A stretch of 64,000 bases of DNA from Prevotella melaninogenica (GTDB taxonomy: Bacteria; Bacteroidota; Bacteroidia; Bacteroidales; Bacteroidaceae), in NCBI RefSeq assembly GCF_018127925.1, contig NZ_CP072347.1, positions 1,383,074-1,447,073 on the forward strand, read 5' to 3'. Position numbers and translations under genes: made by a program. Shown here in pieces: positions 1 to 6,898 of the stretch (position 1 is the first letter of the stretch; each line of letters starts with the position of its first letter). The notes under the pieces were generated by a model that was not told where the DNA came from, made no database searches, and saw only the letters and a list, made by a program, of their open reading frames with translations.

Positions 1-32
1 GCAAGGGGGAGGGGCCAGTTGTTGTTGTGCTT

Positions 33-64
33 AAAAAAGCTGCCACCCTTTCAGGCGACAGCTT
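33..64 (-). terminator. Terminator of the infC-rpmI-rplT operon
   Basis: An 11-bp stem (37-47 pairing with 54-64, two G-U type pairs) has a 6-nt loop. On the minus strand it is followed by a T run (A33-A38 on the plus strand). It lies about 45 bp beyond the rplT stop, as expected for an intrinsic terminator. Confidence 0.7.
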
Positions 65-108
65 CCATTCCGTTATAACGAGTGCCCACGTCCGTGAGCG
101 TCATTAAT

Positions 109-453
109 TTACTTTACTTTGTCAACAATAGCCTTAAAAGCTTCCTGATTGTTAACAGCGAGGTCAGCGAGCACCTTACGGTTGATCTCGATACCAGCCT
201 TGTGCAATGCACCCATCAACTGGCTGTAGCTCATATCATAAAGACGAGCAGCAGCGTTGATACGCTGAATCCACAATGCGCGGAAGTTACGCTTCTTGTT
301 ACGACGGTCACGATAAGCATAAGTCAAACCCTTCTCATAGGTATTCTTTGCTACCGTCCAAACATTTTTACGGGCACCATAGTAACCCTTAGTCTGCTTC
401 AGAATTCTTGTTCTCTTTGCTTTTGAAGCAACATGATTGACTGATCTTGGCAT
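109..453 (-). CDS. rplT: 50S ribosomal protein L20
   Basis: L20 binds 23S rRNA early in assembly of the large ribosomal subunit. The 114-residue product has the usual family length. It starts [15 protein letters not shown] and carries the conserved basic stretch around [20 protein letters not shown]. It is the last gene of the infC-rpmI-rplT operon, 36 bp behind rpmI, and is followed by an intrinsic terminator. In several bacteria L20 represses its own operon by binding the leader RNA. No site was proven here, but the infC-rpmI spacer looks structured. Confidence 0.98.
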   Translation of the reverse strand: MPRSVNHVASKAKRTRILKQTKGYYGARKNVWTVAKNTYEKGLTYAYRDRRNKKRNFRALWIQRINAAARLYDMSYSQLMGALHKAGIEINRKVLADLAVNNQEAFKAIVDKVK

Positions 454-489
454 AGTTTTTCTTTCCTTTTAATTTGTTTGACTAATGAA

Positions 490-687
490 TTAACGAAGTC
501 TGAGCAAGTCGCGTACCTGCTTCAAGTTTGTACCATCCACGAGCGTCTGGTGAACAAGATTTCTCTTCTGTTTCTTTGTCTTCTTAGTCAGAATGTGACT
601 GTGGTAAGCGTGATGACGTTTAATCTTACCAGTACCGGTGAACGTGAATCTCTTCTTTGCGCCGGAATTTGTCTTCTGTTTTGGCAT
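490..687 (-). CDS. rpmI: 50S ribosomal protein L35
   Basis: A small, very basic large-subunit ribosomal protein of 65 residues, the typical L35 length. The start [14 protein letters not shown] and the motif [19 protein letters not shown] are characteristic. It sits between infC and rplT on the same strand, the standard arrangement. The 113-bp gap to infC is long for this operon and holds several short inverted repeats that could form an autoregulatory RNA structure; this is inference. Confidence 0.97.
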   Translation of the reverse strand: MPKQKTNSGAKKRFTFTGTGKIKRHHAYHSHILTKKTKKQKRNLVHQTLVDGTNLKQVRDLLRLR

Positions 688-800
688 TTTTGTAAAATTT
701 AAAATTGTTATTTATATTCATCTGTGGCAACGTATATACCAGGACGTTACGCACAGGTTGCCCATGTCGCCCCTCATAACGAGGAGACACCCAACGGGCG

Positions 801-1481
801 TTAGTCAATATTCAGTTTCTTCAATGCGTCAGCACCATTCTTAGCGTTGGCAAACAAACCGCCATCCGTCTTTGGCTCCTCGCTGACGCCCTCAGCACCA
901 GCCTTCGCACCAGCCTCTGCCTCCTCACGGTCGCGCTTCTGCTGACTCTTCTTGGCAACACCTGCCTTCTTAGGTGCAAGATAGAGGAACATCTTCTTGC
1001 CTTCAAGTTTCGGAAGCTGCTCTACCTTTGCAAGCTCCTCAAGATCGTTAGCGAAACGAAGCAATAACACCTCGCCCTGCTCCTTAAACAGAATCGAACG
1101 ACCACGGAAGAACACGTATGCGCGTACCTTATTACCTGCATTGAGGAACTCCTGCGCATGCTTGAGCTTAAACTTATAGTCGTGCTCATCCGTCTGAGGA
1201 CCGAAACGAATCTCCTTCACCTCCTGCTTAACCTGCTTCTGCTTCATCTCCTTCTGATGCTTCTTCTGCTGGTAGAGGAACTTAGAATAGTCGATGATAC
1301 GACAAACCGGTGGCTGTGCGTTAGGAGAAATCTCCACAAGGTCAACTCCCTCTTTCTGAGCCAATTCCAACGCCTTTCGCGTAGGCATAACCTCAGCTCC
1401 ATCATCACTTACCACACGTACTTCCCGAACGCGAATCTGCTCGTTCACGCGGTACTTCATTTTCATTTTGTCATTCTTCAT
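801..1481 (-). CDS. infC: Translation initiation factor IF-3
   Basis: IF-3 keeps the 30S subunit free of 50S and checks start-codon/initiator-tRNA pairing. The 226-residue product has the N-terminal domain ([15 protein letters not shown] at about residues 10-24) and the C-terminal domain ([17 protein letters not shown], then [13 protein letters not shown]). A roughly 45-residue charged, Ala/Gly/Glu-rich tail makes it longer than the about 180-residue E. coli protein; such tails are seen in Bacteroidota IF-3. The ATG start at 1481 is 38 nt from a -7 promoter box. In many relatives thrS lies directly upstream; here a 9-kb island intervenes. Confidence 0.97.
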   Translation of the reverse strand: MKNDKMKMKYRVNEQIRVREVRVVSDDGAEVMPTRKALELAQKEGVDLVEISPNAQPPVCRIIDYSKFLYQQKKHQKEMKQKQVKQEVKEIRFGPQTDEHDYKFKLKHAQEFLNAGNKVRAYVFFRGRSILFKEQGEVLLLRFANDLEELAKVEQLPKLEGKKMFLYLAPKKAGVAKKSQQKRDREEAEAGAKAGAEGVSEEPKTDGGLFANAKNGADALKKLNID

Positions 1482-1519
1482 TCAACTATTTTAATGTGTT
1501 TAAATTCGCTAAACGCGTG

Positions 1520-1550
1520 CAAAGTTACTATTTTCCAACCGATTATGCAA
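1520..1550 (-). promoter_or_regulatory. Promoter for infC operon
   Basis: The minus strand reads TAACTTTG (1527-1520), matching the Bacteroidota -7 box TAnnTTTG. TTGC at 1550-1547 lies about 19 bp upstream as a near-match to the -33 TTTG. This would give infC its own transcription start although it is separated from thrS. Confidence 0.55.
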
Positions 1551-1584
1551 GCGTTTTTAGTTATATTTTTTATATAAAGAGAAA

Positions 1585-1790
1585 AAGCCCCACCCAACCT
1601 CCCCAAAAGAGGAGGAGAAGCCCCACCCAACCTCCCCGAAGGGGGAGGAGGAGCCTCCCCCAGCCCCTCCGAAGGGAGGGGAGTGCCTATGCGCACACGA
1701 GGGATAATGACTCAGGGCTCTTTCTCAGATAATTTCTGCGAAATACTTGCAAACTTGCCTCCCCTCCCTTCGGAGGGGGCGGGGGAGGCT
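1585..1790. repeat. GC-rich intergenic repeats (family A)
   Basis: Several copies of a G/C-rich dispersed repeat (AGCCCCACCCAACCTCCCC and relatives, two in tandem at about 1588-1645) fill the gap between infC and the smalltalk gene. The block runs directly into the stop codon of the minus-strand micro-ORF at 1791. Related copies recur at 2070-2190, 3005-3110, 9855-10045 and 49133-49270. No coding capacity is credible here. Confidence 0.75.
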
Positions 1791-1883
1791 TTACAAACAG
1801 CTCGACATACCCAGCGTTGTAGCAATGGCAGTGAGCACAGAGATAATCACATTAATGATTGTTTTCCATTTTTCGTGTTTCAT
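1791..1883 (-). CDS. Smalltalk protein (30 aa)
   Basis: A 30-codon ORF reads MKHEKWKTIINVIISVLTAI and continues ATTLGMSSCL. This is the pattern of the tiny 'smalltalk' family of Bacteroides/Prevotella: a charged KxEKWKT start, one hydrophobic helix, then a Gly/Ser/Cys end. The family is typically found beside HU-like DNA-binding proteins and cell-wall hydrolase genes, and an HU-like gene lies 300 bp upstream on the same strand. Its function is unknown. The hydrophobic segment with a Cys near the end suggests a small membrane peptide. Confidence 0.8.
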   Translation of the reverse strand: MKHEKWKTIINVIISVLTAIATTLGMSSCL

Positions 1884-1899
1884 AAGGCTTTTAACTTTG

Positions 1900-2165
1900 A
1901 AATTTGAACTTTATGATTTGAACTATTAACTTTGAACTATTAACTTTGAACTTTATGATTTCAAATATTAACTTCGAACTTTGAGGTTTGAACTTTGAGG
2001 TTTGAACTTTATGATTTGCGACTACGAATTTCTCTAATTACGCTAAAATTATTGCTAAGTAATTCGTAATCCCCCTTTGACCCTTGAATAGAACTTTAGG
2101 GGTATCTCGCTAATCACTCCCCTCGCCCTTCGGAGAGGGGTTGGGGGTGAGGCTGCTCCTCCCCT
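1900..2165. repeat. Left long inverted repeat of the island
   Basis: Positions 2071-2123 are the perfect reverse complement of 10008-10060 (53 of 53 bases). The similarity extends in patches outward through the stretch at 2048-2066 (matched at 10085-10103) to reiterated GAACTTTATGATTTG units at 1905-2020. The repeat abuts the 3' side of the HU-like gene. It could support recombination or mark an island boundary. Confidence 0.8.
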
Positions 2166-2187
2166 TTCGGGGAGGTCGGGAGGGGCT

Positions 2188-2703
2188 TTACGCATGTCCA
2201 CCCTCACTCGTCGCCGTAGACTCGCCAGGCTCAGGTCCCGAAGGCGTAGCCCCACTGGCTGGGTGCTTACCCTTCTTATTACCCTTCCTGCTATCCTTAA
2301 GCGACTGGTCGTACTTATCGTACTCACGCAGGCGCACAGAATGCTTCAAGCGAGCCGTCATCAGCGAACCAGAAGCACGAGCACGCAAGTGAGGCTGATA
2401 GATATCCCTTGCCGGAGTAAAGTCCTCCAACTTCTCCACACCCTGACTGCGAATGCCTGCCGAGAAGATAGCCAAGTCGGGGATTTTCACTGCCACACCC
2501 TCCAGCACCAACTCGCGGATGCAAGCCACCATATCGGTCAGCACACCAGCAATAGCACCCTTAGAATAAGGCGTGTTATGGGCAGACATATACTCCGCCA
2601 ACTTCTCCAAATCGTAGGTCTGATCGACCACCGCACGCGCATACCAATATCCCTTACGCTTACTGGTCTTACGCTTGTCCTGATAAATTTTGTAATGAAT
2701 CAT
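2188..2703 (-). CDS. HU-like DNA-binding protein (histone-like family)
   Basis: 171 residues. The first about 125 resemble the Bacteroidota HU/IHF-like family: MIHYKIYQDKRKTSKRKGYWYARAVV at the start, then YSKGAIAGVLTDMVACIRELVLEGVAVKIPDLAIFSAG, typical of the helix pair and first strand of an HU fold. The last about 45 residues are Lys/Gly/Pro/Ser-rich and probably disordered. Such proteins are routinely encoded beside smalltalk and BT4734/DUF3987 genes. It probably binds and bends DNA. The stop codon lies inside the end of a family-A repeat. Family assignment is good; role in the island is inference. Confidence 0.88.
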   Translation of the reverse strand: MIHYKIYQDKRKTSKRKGYWYARAVVDQTYDLEKLAEYMSAHNTPYSKGAIAGVLTDMVACIRELVLEGVAVKIPDLAIFSAGIRSQGVEKLEDFTPARDIYQPHLRARASGSLMTARLKHSVRLREYDKYDQSLKDSRKGNKKGKHPASGATPSGPEPGESTATSEGGHA

Positions 2704-3389
2704 AGTATTTTAACTTTGAATGAAATTAATAGAACAACAAATAACAAACAGCCAGCCCCTCCCCCTCGCCCCTCCCCCGTAGGGAGGGGAGTAAACACCG
2801 TGTTATCCCAGCATTAACGTATGCGGTTACGCTTTTTCTTTTTCTCGTCCCGCCCCATTTAGCAATCACAATTTTTGAATTGTAACCTACTGATGAAAAC
2901 GCTGTCCGAATTATTCAGAATTAACAAAGAACGCTATACTATAAGTTTGAGAGCACTAATCTTTACGTTTAAGAGCGCTTACCTTTGCGTTTAAGAACTG
3001 CTATCATCCCGATAGGGGTATCTCGCTTTTCACTCCCCTCTCCACTCGGAGAGGGGTTGGGGGTGAGGCTCCCTCCTCCCCTTTCGGGGAGGTCGGGTGG
3101 GGCTTTTCTGTTTGCAAAGTTAATCAACAGCAAGAGGGAAAGCAAAAATACACTGTGTTAAATTTTGCAAAACCGCACCTAACGCACTATTTTACAACAT
3201 GTTAAGAAACTACGACCACGTTATAGCGAAAGCAATACAAGCAAGCAATGGTAAGCAAAACGCCTCTTTTCCTAACGGAATAATCTATACCCAACTCTCC
3301 TACTCTACCCTTTTGAAAATTACAAATTACAAATTACAAATTACATTAAGCCCCACGCAGGGTGCGGAGAGGAGGAGGAATTCTAATAG

Positions 3390-3433
3390 TTTATTATAAT
3401 ATATAATATAATTATATTATATATTATAATAAA
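3390..3433. repeat. Perfect 44-bp A/T palindrome
   Basis: Every base from 3390 to 3411 is complementary to the mirrored base from 3433 back to 3412, and all 44 are A or T. A perfect dyad of this size can extrude as a cruciform or form a long hairpin. It lies in the island between the divergent HU-like gene and the coiled-coil gene. Confidence 0.9.
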
Positions 3434-3700
3434 AATTTATATATAATAATTTATAACTATTTCCTATACTTATCCTTTCAATCCACGACCTCACTCCCCT
3501 CTCTCTATCCTCAAGGAATATCCCGATCAACCTTAATGTAATTTGTAATCTGTAATTATGTAATCGAGAGTGAAAACAAAAATAGCCGTTATTTTTACCA
3601 TCCTCATCTTGAATCGCCTTAACCATCAGCAGTTAGAATCTGCCTTGCAGAATTACCCTTCAAGGACCCCAAAAAAATGAAAAAAAAGAAAAGATGATGC

Positions 3701-3731
3701 TTGCATTTGTACGAAAAATTTTATAACTTTG
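3701..3731 (+). promoter_or_regulatory. Candidate promoter of the coiled-coil gene
   Basis: TAACTTTG at 3724-3731 matches the -7 box. TTGC at 3701-3704 is a weak -33 match at a 19-bp spacing. This would leave an untranslated leader of about 175 nt before the ATG at 3915. Confidence 0.45.
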
Positions 3732-3914
3732 TAAGGCCTTATCATAAAACGAAGGCTGAAGACGAACTTTAATCTGCGCCCTCTTAGCAGCTTTGTTAAC
3801 CACAATAGAAGCATACAGAGAGGTTGGCTCCATAAAAGAGCTGTCGATTCTATGAAAAAAGGAAAGACACAGAGAAAAGAATAGTCTTCATTAACCTTTA
3901 AATTTCCTTTTTTA

Positions 3915-5186
3915 ATGGAAGAAATTTATCTTAAAAAAATTTTGAATTCAAGAGAGGCACAGCCTACTCTGAATGCTTTTTCAGGTAATTTAGGGAAACT
4001 GGATGACAAGAGCAGCCAGAAGGATGACGTGAACTTTATTATCAACCGCCTTAACCACGGCGATGCCAGCTTCGTACATGAAAGTTGGCAAAAACTGACA
4101 GGAGGATTCGACCTTGACAAGATTGAAAGAATCATCAATGGAATAGAGGATGATGGAATGCTTATTGCTATCGTAAGGATAATAAAATCAGAGTATTTAC
4201 GATTAGTAAAGCAAGGCAAGATAAAAACTATATCAAGGCAAAAAGATTATGACAATGGATGGGGGCAATGCGTATACGATGTATACTTTGAGGAACTCAT
4301 CGACGACTTCATAACCCATCGGAAAGAAATAAAAGAAGCCTTGCAGAACGAAAAAGAGGAACGCGAAAAGGCTGCATCTTTCTTTAGTATATTCTACGAT
4401 GAGGAAGACCGCAAAGAATCTTTTGCGCCTTTATCGCCAAAATTTCTGCCACAAGACAAGGAAATCGACGGACAGAAAGTGGGATTATGGGCTGAAAACA
4501 TCGTAGAGAAAGCTATAAGTGAGGAACGACAGGCCACTATCGCACAGCTGAGAGAGGAAGCCGAAAAGCTAAAACGATCTAATACCCTGCTTAAAAAGCA
4601 AATAAAAAACCTAAAGAAAAAGGACGCTCAAATACTCAAGGAGAACGAAGAACTCCAAGAGGAAATCGAGAACCTTGAGAAGCTCAACAGCGCACAGGAG
4701 GAGACGATAACGCAGCTGCGGCAGCAGCTTGAAGATGCAGAACCGACAGGTCTTCCCTTGTCTGCAGGGGAAGCTGACACAGTCGAAAGAATGAGGGCTT
4801 TAGGCTTTAAGGGTACGAACAAAGAACTCCTTGCATCCATCCGCCGTGAAGAAGACATCATGACCATAGAAGCATTGGAAGACAAGAACCAAGAGTTGGT
4901 ACAAAAGATGAAAGCACTTCTGGAGGAAAAGGGAAACACAACCATCAAAATTGAGGATATTATGGAGGGATTGGAGAATATTCCTAACTCTCCCGAAAAA
5001 TTGATTGTTATGGAGAAGTTAGGCTTTTATGTCTTTGGCAATACGCCCTTTAGCACACAGATTAGGGAACTTATACAAAAGATGTATGAAACACAGCAAG
5101 AAATTCAGAACAAACAGACTGTTATGATTAACCAGCTTGTAACAGGCAACGGAACACAGAATATTACTAACGCCAATATGGGATAA
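3915..5186 (+). CDS. Coiled-coil protein with C-terminal GxxTQ motif
   Basis: I do not recognise this 423-residue protein. The first about 160 residues are mixed charged/helical sequence without a known motif. Residues about 190-278 form a long heptad-rich coiled coil, with a second helical stretch at about 300-345. The last about 21 residues (VMINQLVTGNGTQNITNANMG, split here for reading: VMINQLV / TGNGTQN / ITNANMG) closely match the N-terminus of the next protein. No signal peptide or membrane segment is visible. The next gene starts 12 bp downstream, so the two are probably co-transcribed. The ATG at 3915 is the only upstream start in frame. Confidence 0.7.
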   Translation: MEEIYLKKILNSREAQPTLNAFSGNLGKLDDKSSQKDDVNFIINRLNHGDASFVHESWQKLTGGFDLDKIERIINGIEDDGMLIAIVRIIKSEYLRLVKQGKIKTISRQKDYDNGWGQCVYDVYFEELIDDFITHRKEIKEALQNEKEEREKAASFFSIFYDEEDRKESFAPLSPKFLPQDKEIDGQKVGLWAENIVEKAISEERQATIAQLREEAEKLKRSNTLLKKQIKNLKKKDAQILKENEELQEEIENLEKLNSAQEETITQLRQQLEDAEPTGLPLSAGEADTVERMRALGFKGTNKELLASIRREEDIMTIEALEDKNQELVQKMKALLEEKGNTTIKIEDIMEGLENIPNSPEKLIVMEKLGFYVFGNTPFSTQIRELIQKMYETQQEIQNKQTVMINQLVTGNGTQNITNANMG

Positions 5187-5198
5187 AACGAAGGAACG

Positions 5199-5717
5199 AT
5201 GAACAACGAACATAAAGAGGCTTTGCAGCAACTGCTGCAGGGGGCTAACGTGAATATTCATCAGTTAGTCGTTGGCGACAGCACACAGACGATTGAGAAC
5301 CTTATCATGGGCGATTGTACGCAAAACTACTATGGCAGCAGCCACGATGAGCCACGCCTTGCTCCTGACGATGAGGAGATAAAGCAGGCGCTGACGGAAC
5401 TTCTCGAAGCCAAGACTGACGACGGCAAGCCGATGATGAAGACGCAAACGCAGTGGTATGCTGTCTATAGAGTGCTCTATGAATACTGCAACTATCCTAA
5501 GAAGATGACCGATTTTGAAAGGGACATTAACAACAGAATGGGCTTCAAGGAGGCGGAGCCTGCCTGCAGTTACCAATCTTTCAAGAAGGTGCCTACCGAC
5601 CTGACTGACCTCTCTGTTAAAGTGAGCAAGTGGGAGGCTCTCAAGAAGAAGACTCCCGCCTACGAACAGCAATGTATGGTTGCCGAATTCCTAATGAAAA
5701 GGCTAAATCTGACGTAG
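5199..5717 (+). CDS. Unknown protein with N-terminal GxxTQ repeats
   Basis: 172 residues, no recognised family. Residues about 18-47 carry two units of a motif, VNIHQLVVGDSTQTIEN then MGDCTQNYYG, which matches the C-terminus of the protein encoded just upstream (QLVxG[ND]xTQxIxN). The rest (about 60-172) looks like a compact helical domain with several Trp/Tyr (TQWYAVYRVLYEYCNYPKKM) and a Lys-rich end. Cytosolic by appearance. It is followed by an intrinsic terminator, so 3915-5717 is likely a two-gene unit. The shared motif suggests the two proteins bind or co-assemble; this is inference. Confidence 0.7.
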   Translation: MNNEHKEALQQLLQGANVNIHQLVVGDSTQTIENLIMGDCTQNYYGSSHDEPRLAPDDEEIKQALTELLEAKTDDGKPMMKTQTQWYAVYRVLYEYCNYPKKMTDFERDINNRMGFKEAEPACSYQSFKKVPTDLTDLSVKVSKWEALKKKTPAYEQQCMVAEFLMKRLNLT

Positions 5718-5756
5718 GTTTATTCCCCTTTCAGTTCCCTTTTTCCCAATACTATT

Positions 5757-5791
5757 CCCCTTGTACGTTTTTTCGTGCAAGGGGCTTTTTT
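5757..5791 (+). terminator. Intrinsic terminator after the GxxTQ gene pair
   Basis: CCCCTTGTACG (5757-5767) pairs with CGTGCAAGGGG (5774-5784) around a 6-T loop and is followed by a T run at 5786-5791. It lies 40 bp after the stop at 5717. Confidence 0.85.
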
Positions 5792-5797
5792 ATGCCC

Positions 5798-5805
5798 TAT
5801 CTTTG
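5798..5805 (+). promoter_or_regulatory. -7 box before the DUF3127 gene
   Basis: TATCTTTG matches TAnnTTTG directly after the upstream terminator. No clear TTTG is seen 20 bp upstream because that position is inside the terminator. A small hairpin (GTAGC/GCTAC at about 5830-5845) lies in the leader. Confidence 0.45.
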
Positions 5806-5873
5806 CATCAGCTAACGAAAGGAAGCCCCGTAGCAATGTCGCTACGCACTATCCTCGGTAAGCAAAAAATATT

Positions 5874-6161
5874 ATGCAAGATTTAGAAAATATCGTTTTC
5901 AAGGTGAAGGCTTTACAGCCAGTAGTAAAAGGAATCAGCCAGCGTGACGGACAAGCTTGGCAACGTCGTGACGTAGTGCTGGAGGCAGAAGAGAATGTTG
6001 TCTACCCTGACGCATTAGTAGCCACGCTGCACGGCAGTATGATTGAGAAGTTTACCCTTCAAGAGGGCGACCGCCTAAAGGTGAGCCTGCATTATGGCGT
6101 CCGTCAGTGGCAAGACCGCTGGTTCAACGACATCCGTATCATTAAGTTTGAGAGGGTATAG
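5874..6161 (+). CDS. DUF3127 OB-fold protein, SSB-like
   Basis: 95 residues. The layout VFKVKALQPVVKGISQRDGQAWQRRDVVLEAEE, then a Pdal...GSMIEKFTLQEGDRLKVSLHYGVRQWQDRWFNDIRIIKFERV, fits DUF3127, a small OB-fold family related in shape to single-strand DNA-binding proteins (a strand with a Trp/Arg-rich motif, EGDxLKVSL, then RWFNDIR). It therefore probably binds nucleic acid. The neighbours (HU-like protein, primase/helicase-like protein) support a DNA-handling role within the island. The exact ligand cannot be seen from sequence. Confidence 0.7.
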   Translation: MQDLENIVFKVKALQPVVKGISQRDGQAWQRRDVVLEAEENVVYPDALVATLHGSMIEKFTLQEGDRLKVSLHYGVRQWQDRWFNDIRIIKFERV

Positions 6162-6231
6162 CCATCGGGAGGAATAAAAAAAAGAACTATTCATCTGAGT
6201 GAAGTGAGCTGAAGGAAAGTCTCCGGAGAGT

Positions 6232-6247
6232 AAACGTGGCCACGTTT
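6232..6247. promoter_or_regulatory. Perfect 16-bp palindrome, possible operator
   Basis: AAACGTGGCCACGTTT is a perfect dyad that ends 36 bp before the ATG at 6284. Its position between two genes of the same strand would suit a regulator site, but nothing shows which protein binds. Confidence 0.3.
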
Positions 6248-6283
6248 TCAGACGCTTCTTCCTCACTTAACGAAGAAGAAAAA

Positions 6284-6685
6284 ATGAAGAAAAATATTGA
6301 AACTAACGCAGCTTTTATCGAGAACATTAACGAAGTATTTTATGACAATATCTGTATGGACACACAGACGCGTTTTCATACCGACGGCCATATCCAGTTC
6401 AAGCCCTGCCCATGGGAGAGGTCTGTTGTCGTGGCAGGTAGCGAGAAGAAATTCCAAGCATCGGTCAGTGTGCGCGAAGATGGTGAGACGCTTATCCGTC
6501 CTTATCGCAAGGGTACGGGTAGCCGCTATGAGAAACTCTTTGAGATTCCTTACGCTTGTGTTAAACAGACTTCTCACGACCTTATCGTCAATATCCGATT
6601 GCCCCGAAAACTCGGCATCCGCCGCATCGTCACGATGATGAGCGAGATATTTGTAGCCGTAACAGCGTTCGTGGGAGGGATGTAA
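6284..6685 (+). CDS. Hypothetical protein
   Basis: 133 residues from the ATG at 6284, which is preceded by a purine-rich GAAGAAGAA ribosome-binding stretch. A GTG at 6236 would add 16 residues but overlaps a palindrome and has no better binding site. I do not recognise the family. The middle (CPWERSVVVAGSEKKFQASVSV, RPYRKGTGSRYEKLFEIPYACVKQT) alternates like a beta-rich domain. The last about 25 residues are hydrophobic (IVTMMSEIFVAVTAFVGGM), possibly a membrane anchor or buried helix. It lies between the OB-fold gene and the primase/helicase-like gene, all on the plus strand. Confidence 0.6.
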   Translation: MKKNIETNAAFIENINEVFYDNICMDTQTRFHTDGHIQFKPCPWERSVVVAGSEKKFQASVSVREDGETLIRPYRKGTGSRYEKLFEIPYACVKQTSHDLIVNIRLPRKLGIRRIVTMMSEIFVAVTAFVGGM

Positions 6686-6689
6686 AAGA

Positions 6690-6870
6690 AGCCCCGACTT
6701 GCCCCTCCCCCTTGCCCCTCCCCCAAAGGGAGGGGAGTAAGCACCGAGATACCCCTGTGTTTTGTTTACTCTTTGTTTTATTACCGCTAAGTATTATCTG
6801 AGATATAGGGATAACACGGTATTCACTCCCCTCCCTTTGGGGGAGGGGCAAGGGGGAGGGGCTACTTCTT
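6690..6870. repeat. Inverted pair of G/C-rich family-B repeats
   Basis: Two copies of the family-B element (AGCCCCTCCCCCTTGCCCC type) face each other at about 6693-6760 and 6803-6866, each arm about 55 bp, separated by an A/T-rich centre. They lie right after the stop at 6685 and before the gene at 6899, so the transcript could fold into a long hairpin. Confidence 0.75.
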
Positions 6871-6898
6871 TTCTTTACTCTTATTAATTCTTAAAACT

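Larger units (their letters stand above)
2704..3914. other. Non-coding repeat-rich stretch
   Basis: I see no credible gene in these 1.2 kb. It holds a family-B G/C-rich repeat (about 2745-2815), a family-A repeat (about 3005-3110) with a partial copy at about 3345-3380, a pure A/T palindrome (3390-3433), and the leader of the gene at 3915. Short ORFs here have no recognisable protein character. Confidence 0.6.

Noticed and set aside
1478-2327. Short frames rich in Pro/Gly/Arg in the repeat blocks
   Set aside because: They are translations of G/C-rich repeats.
3199-3626. Two short open frames in the island gap
   Set aside because: They overlap repeats and the A/T palindrome and have no protein character or binding site.
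6236-6283. GTG start for the gene ending at 6685
   Set aside because: The added 16 residues lack a binding site and lie over a palindrome; the ATG at 6284 has a good purine-rich site.
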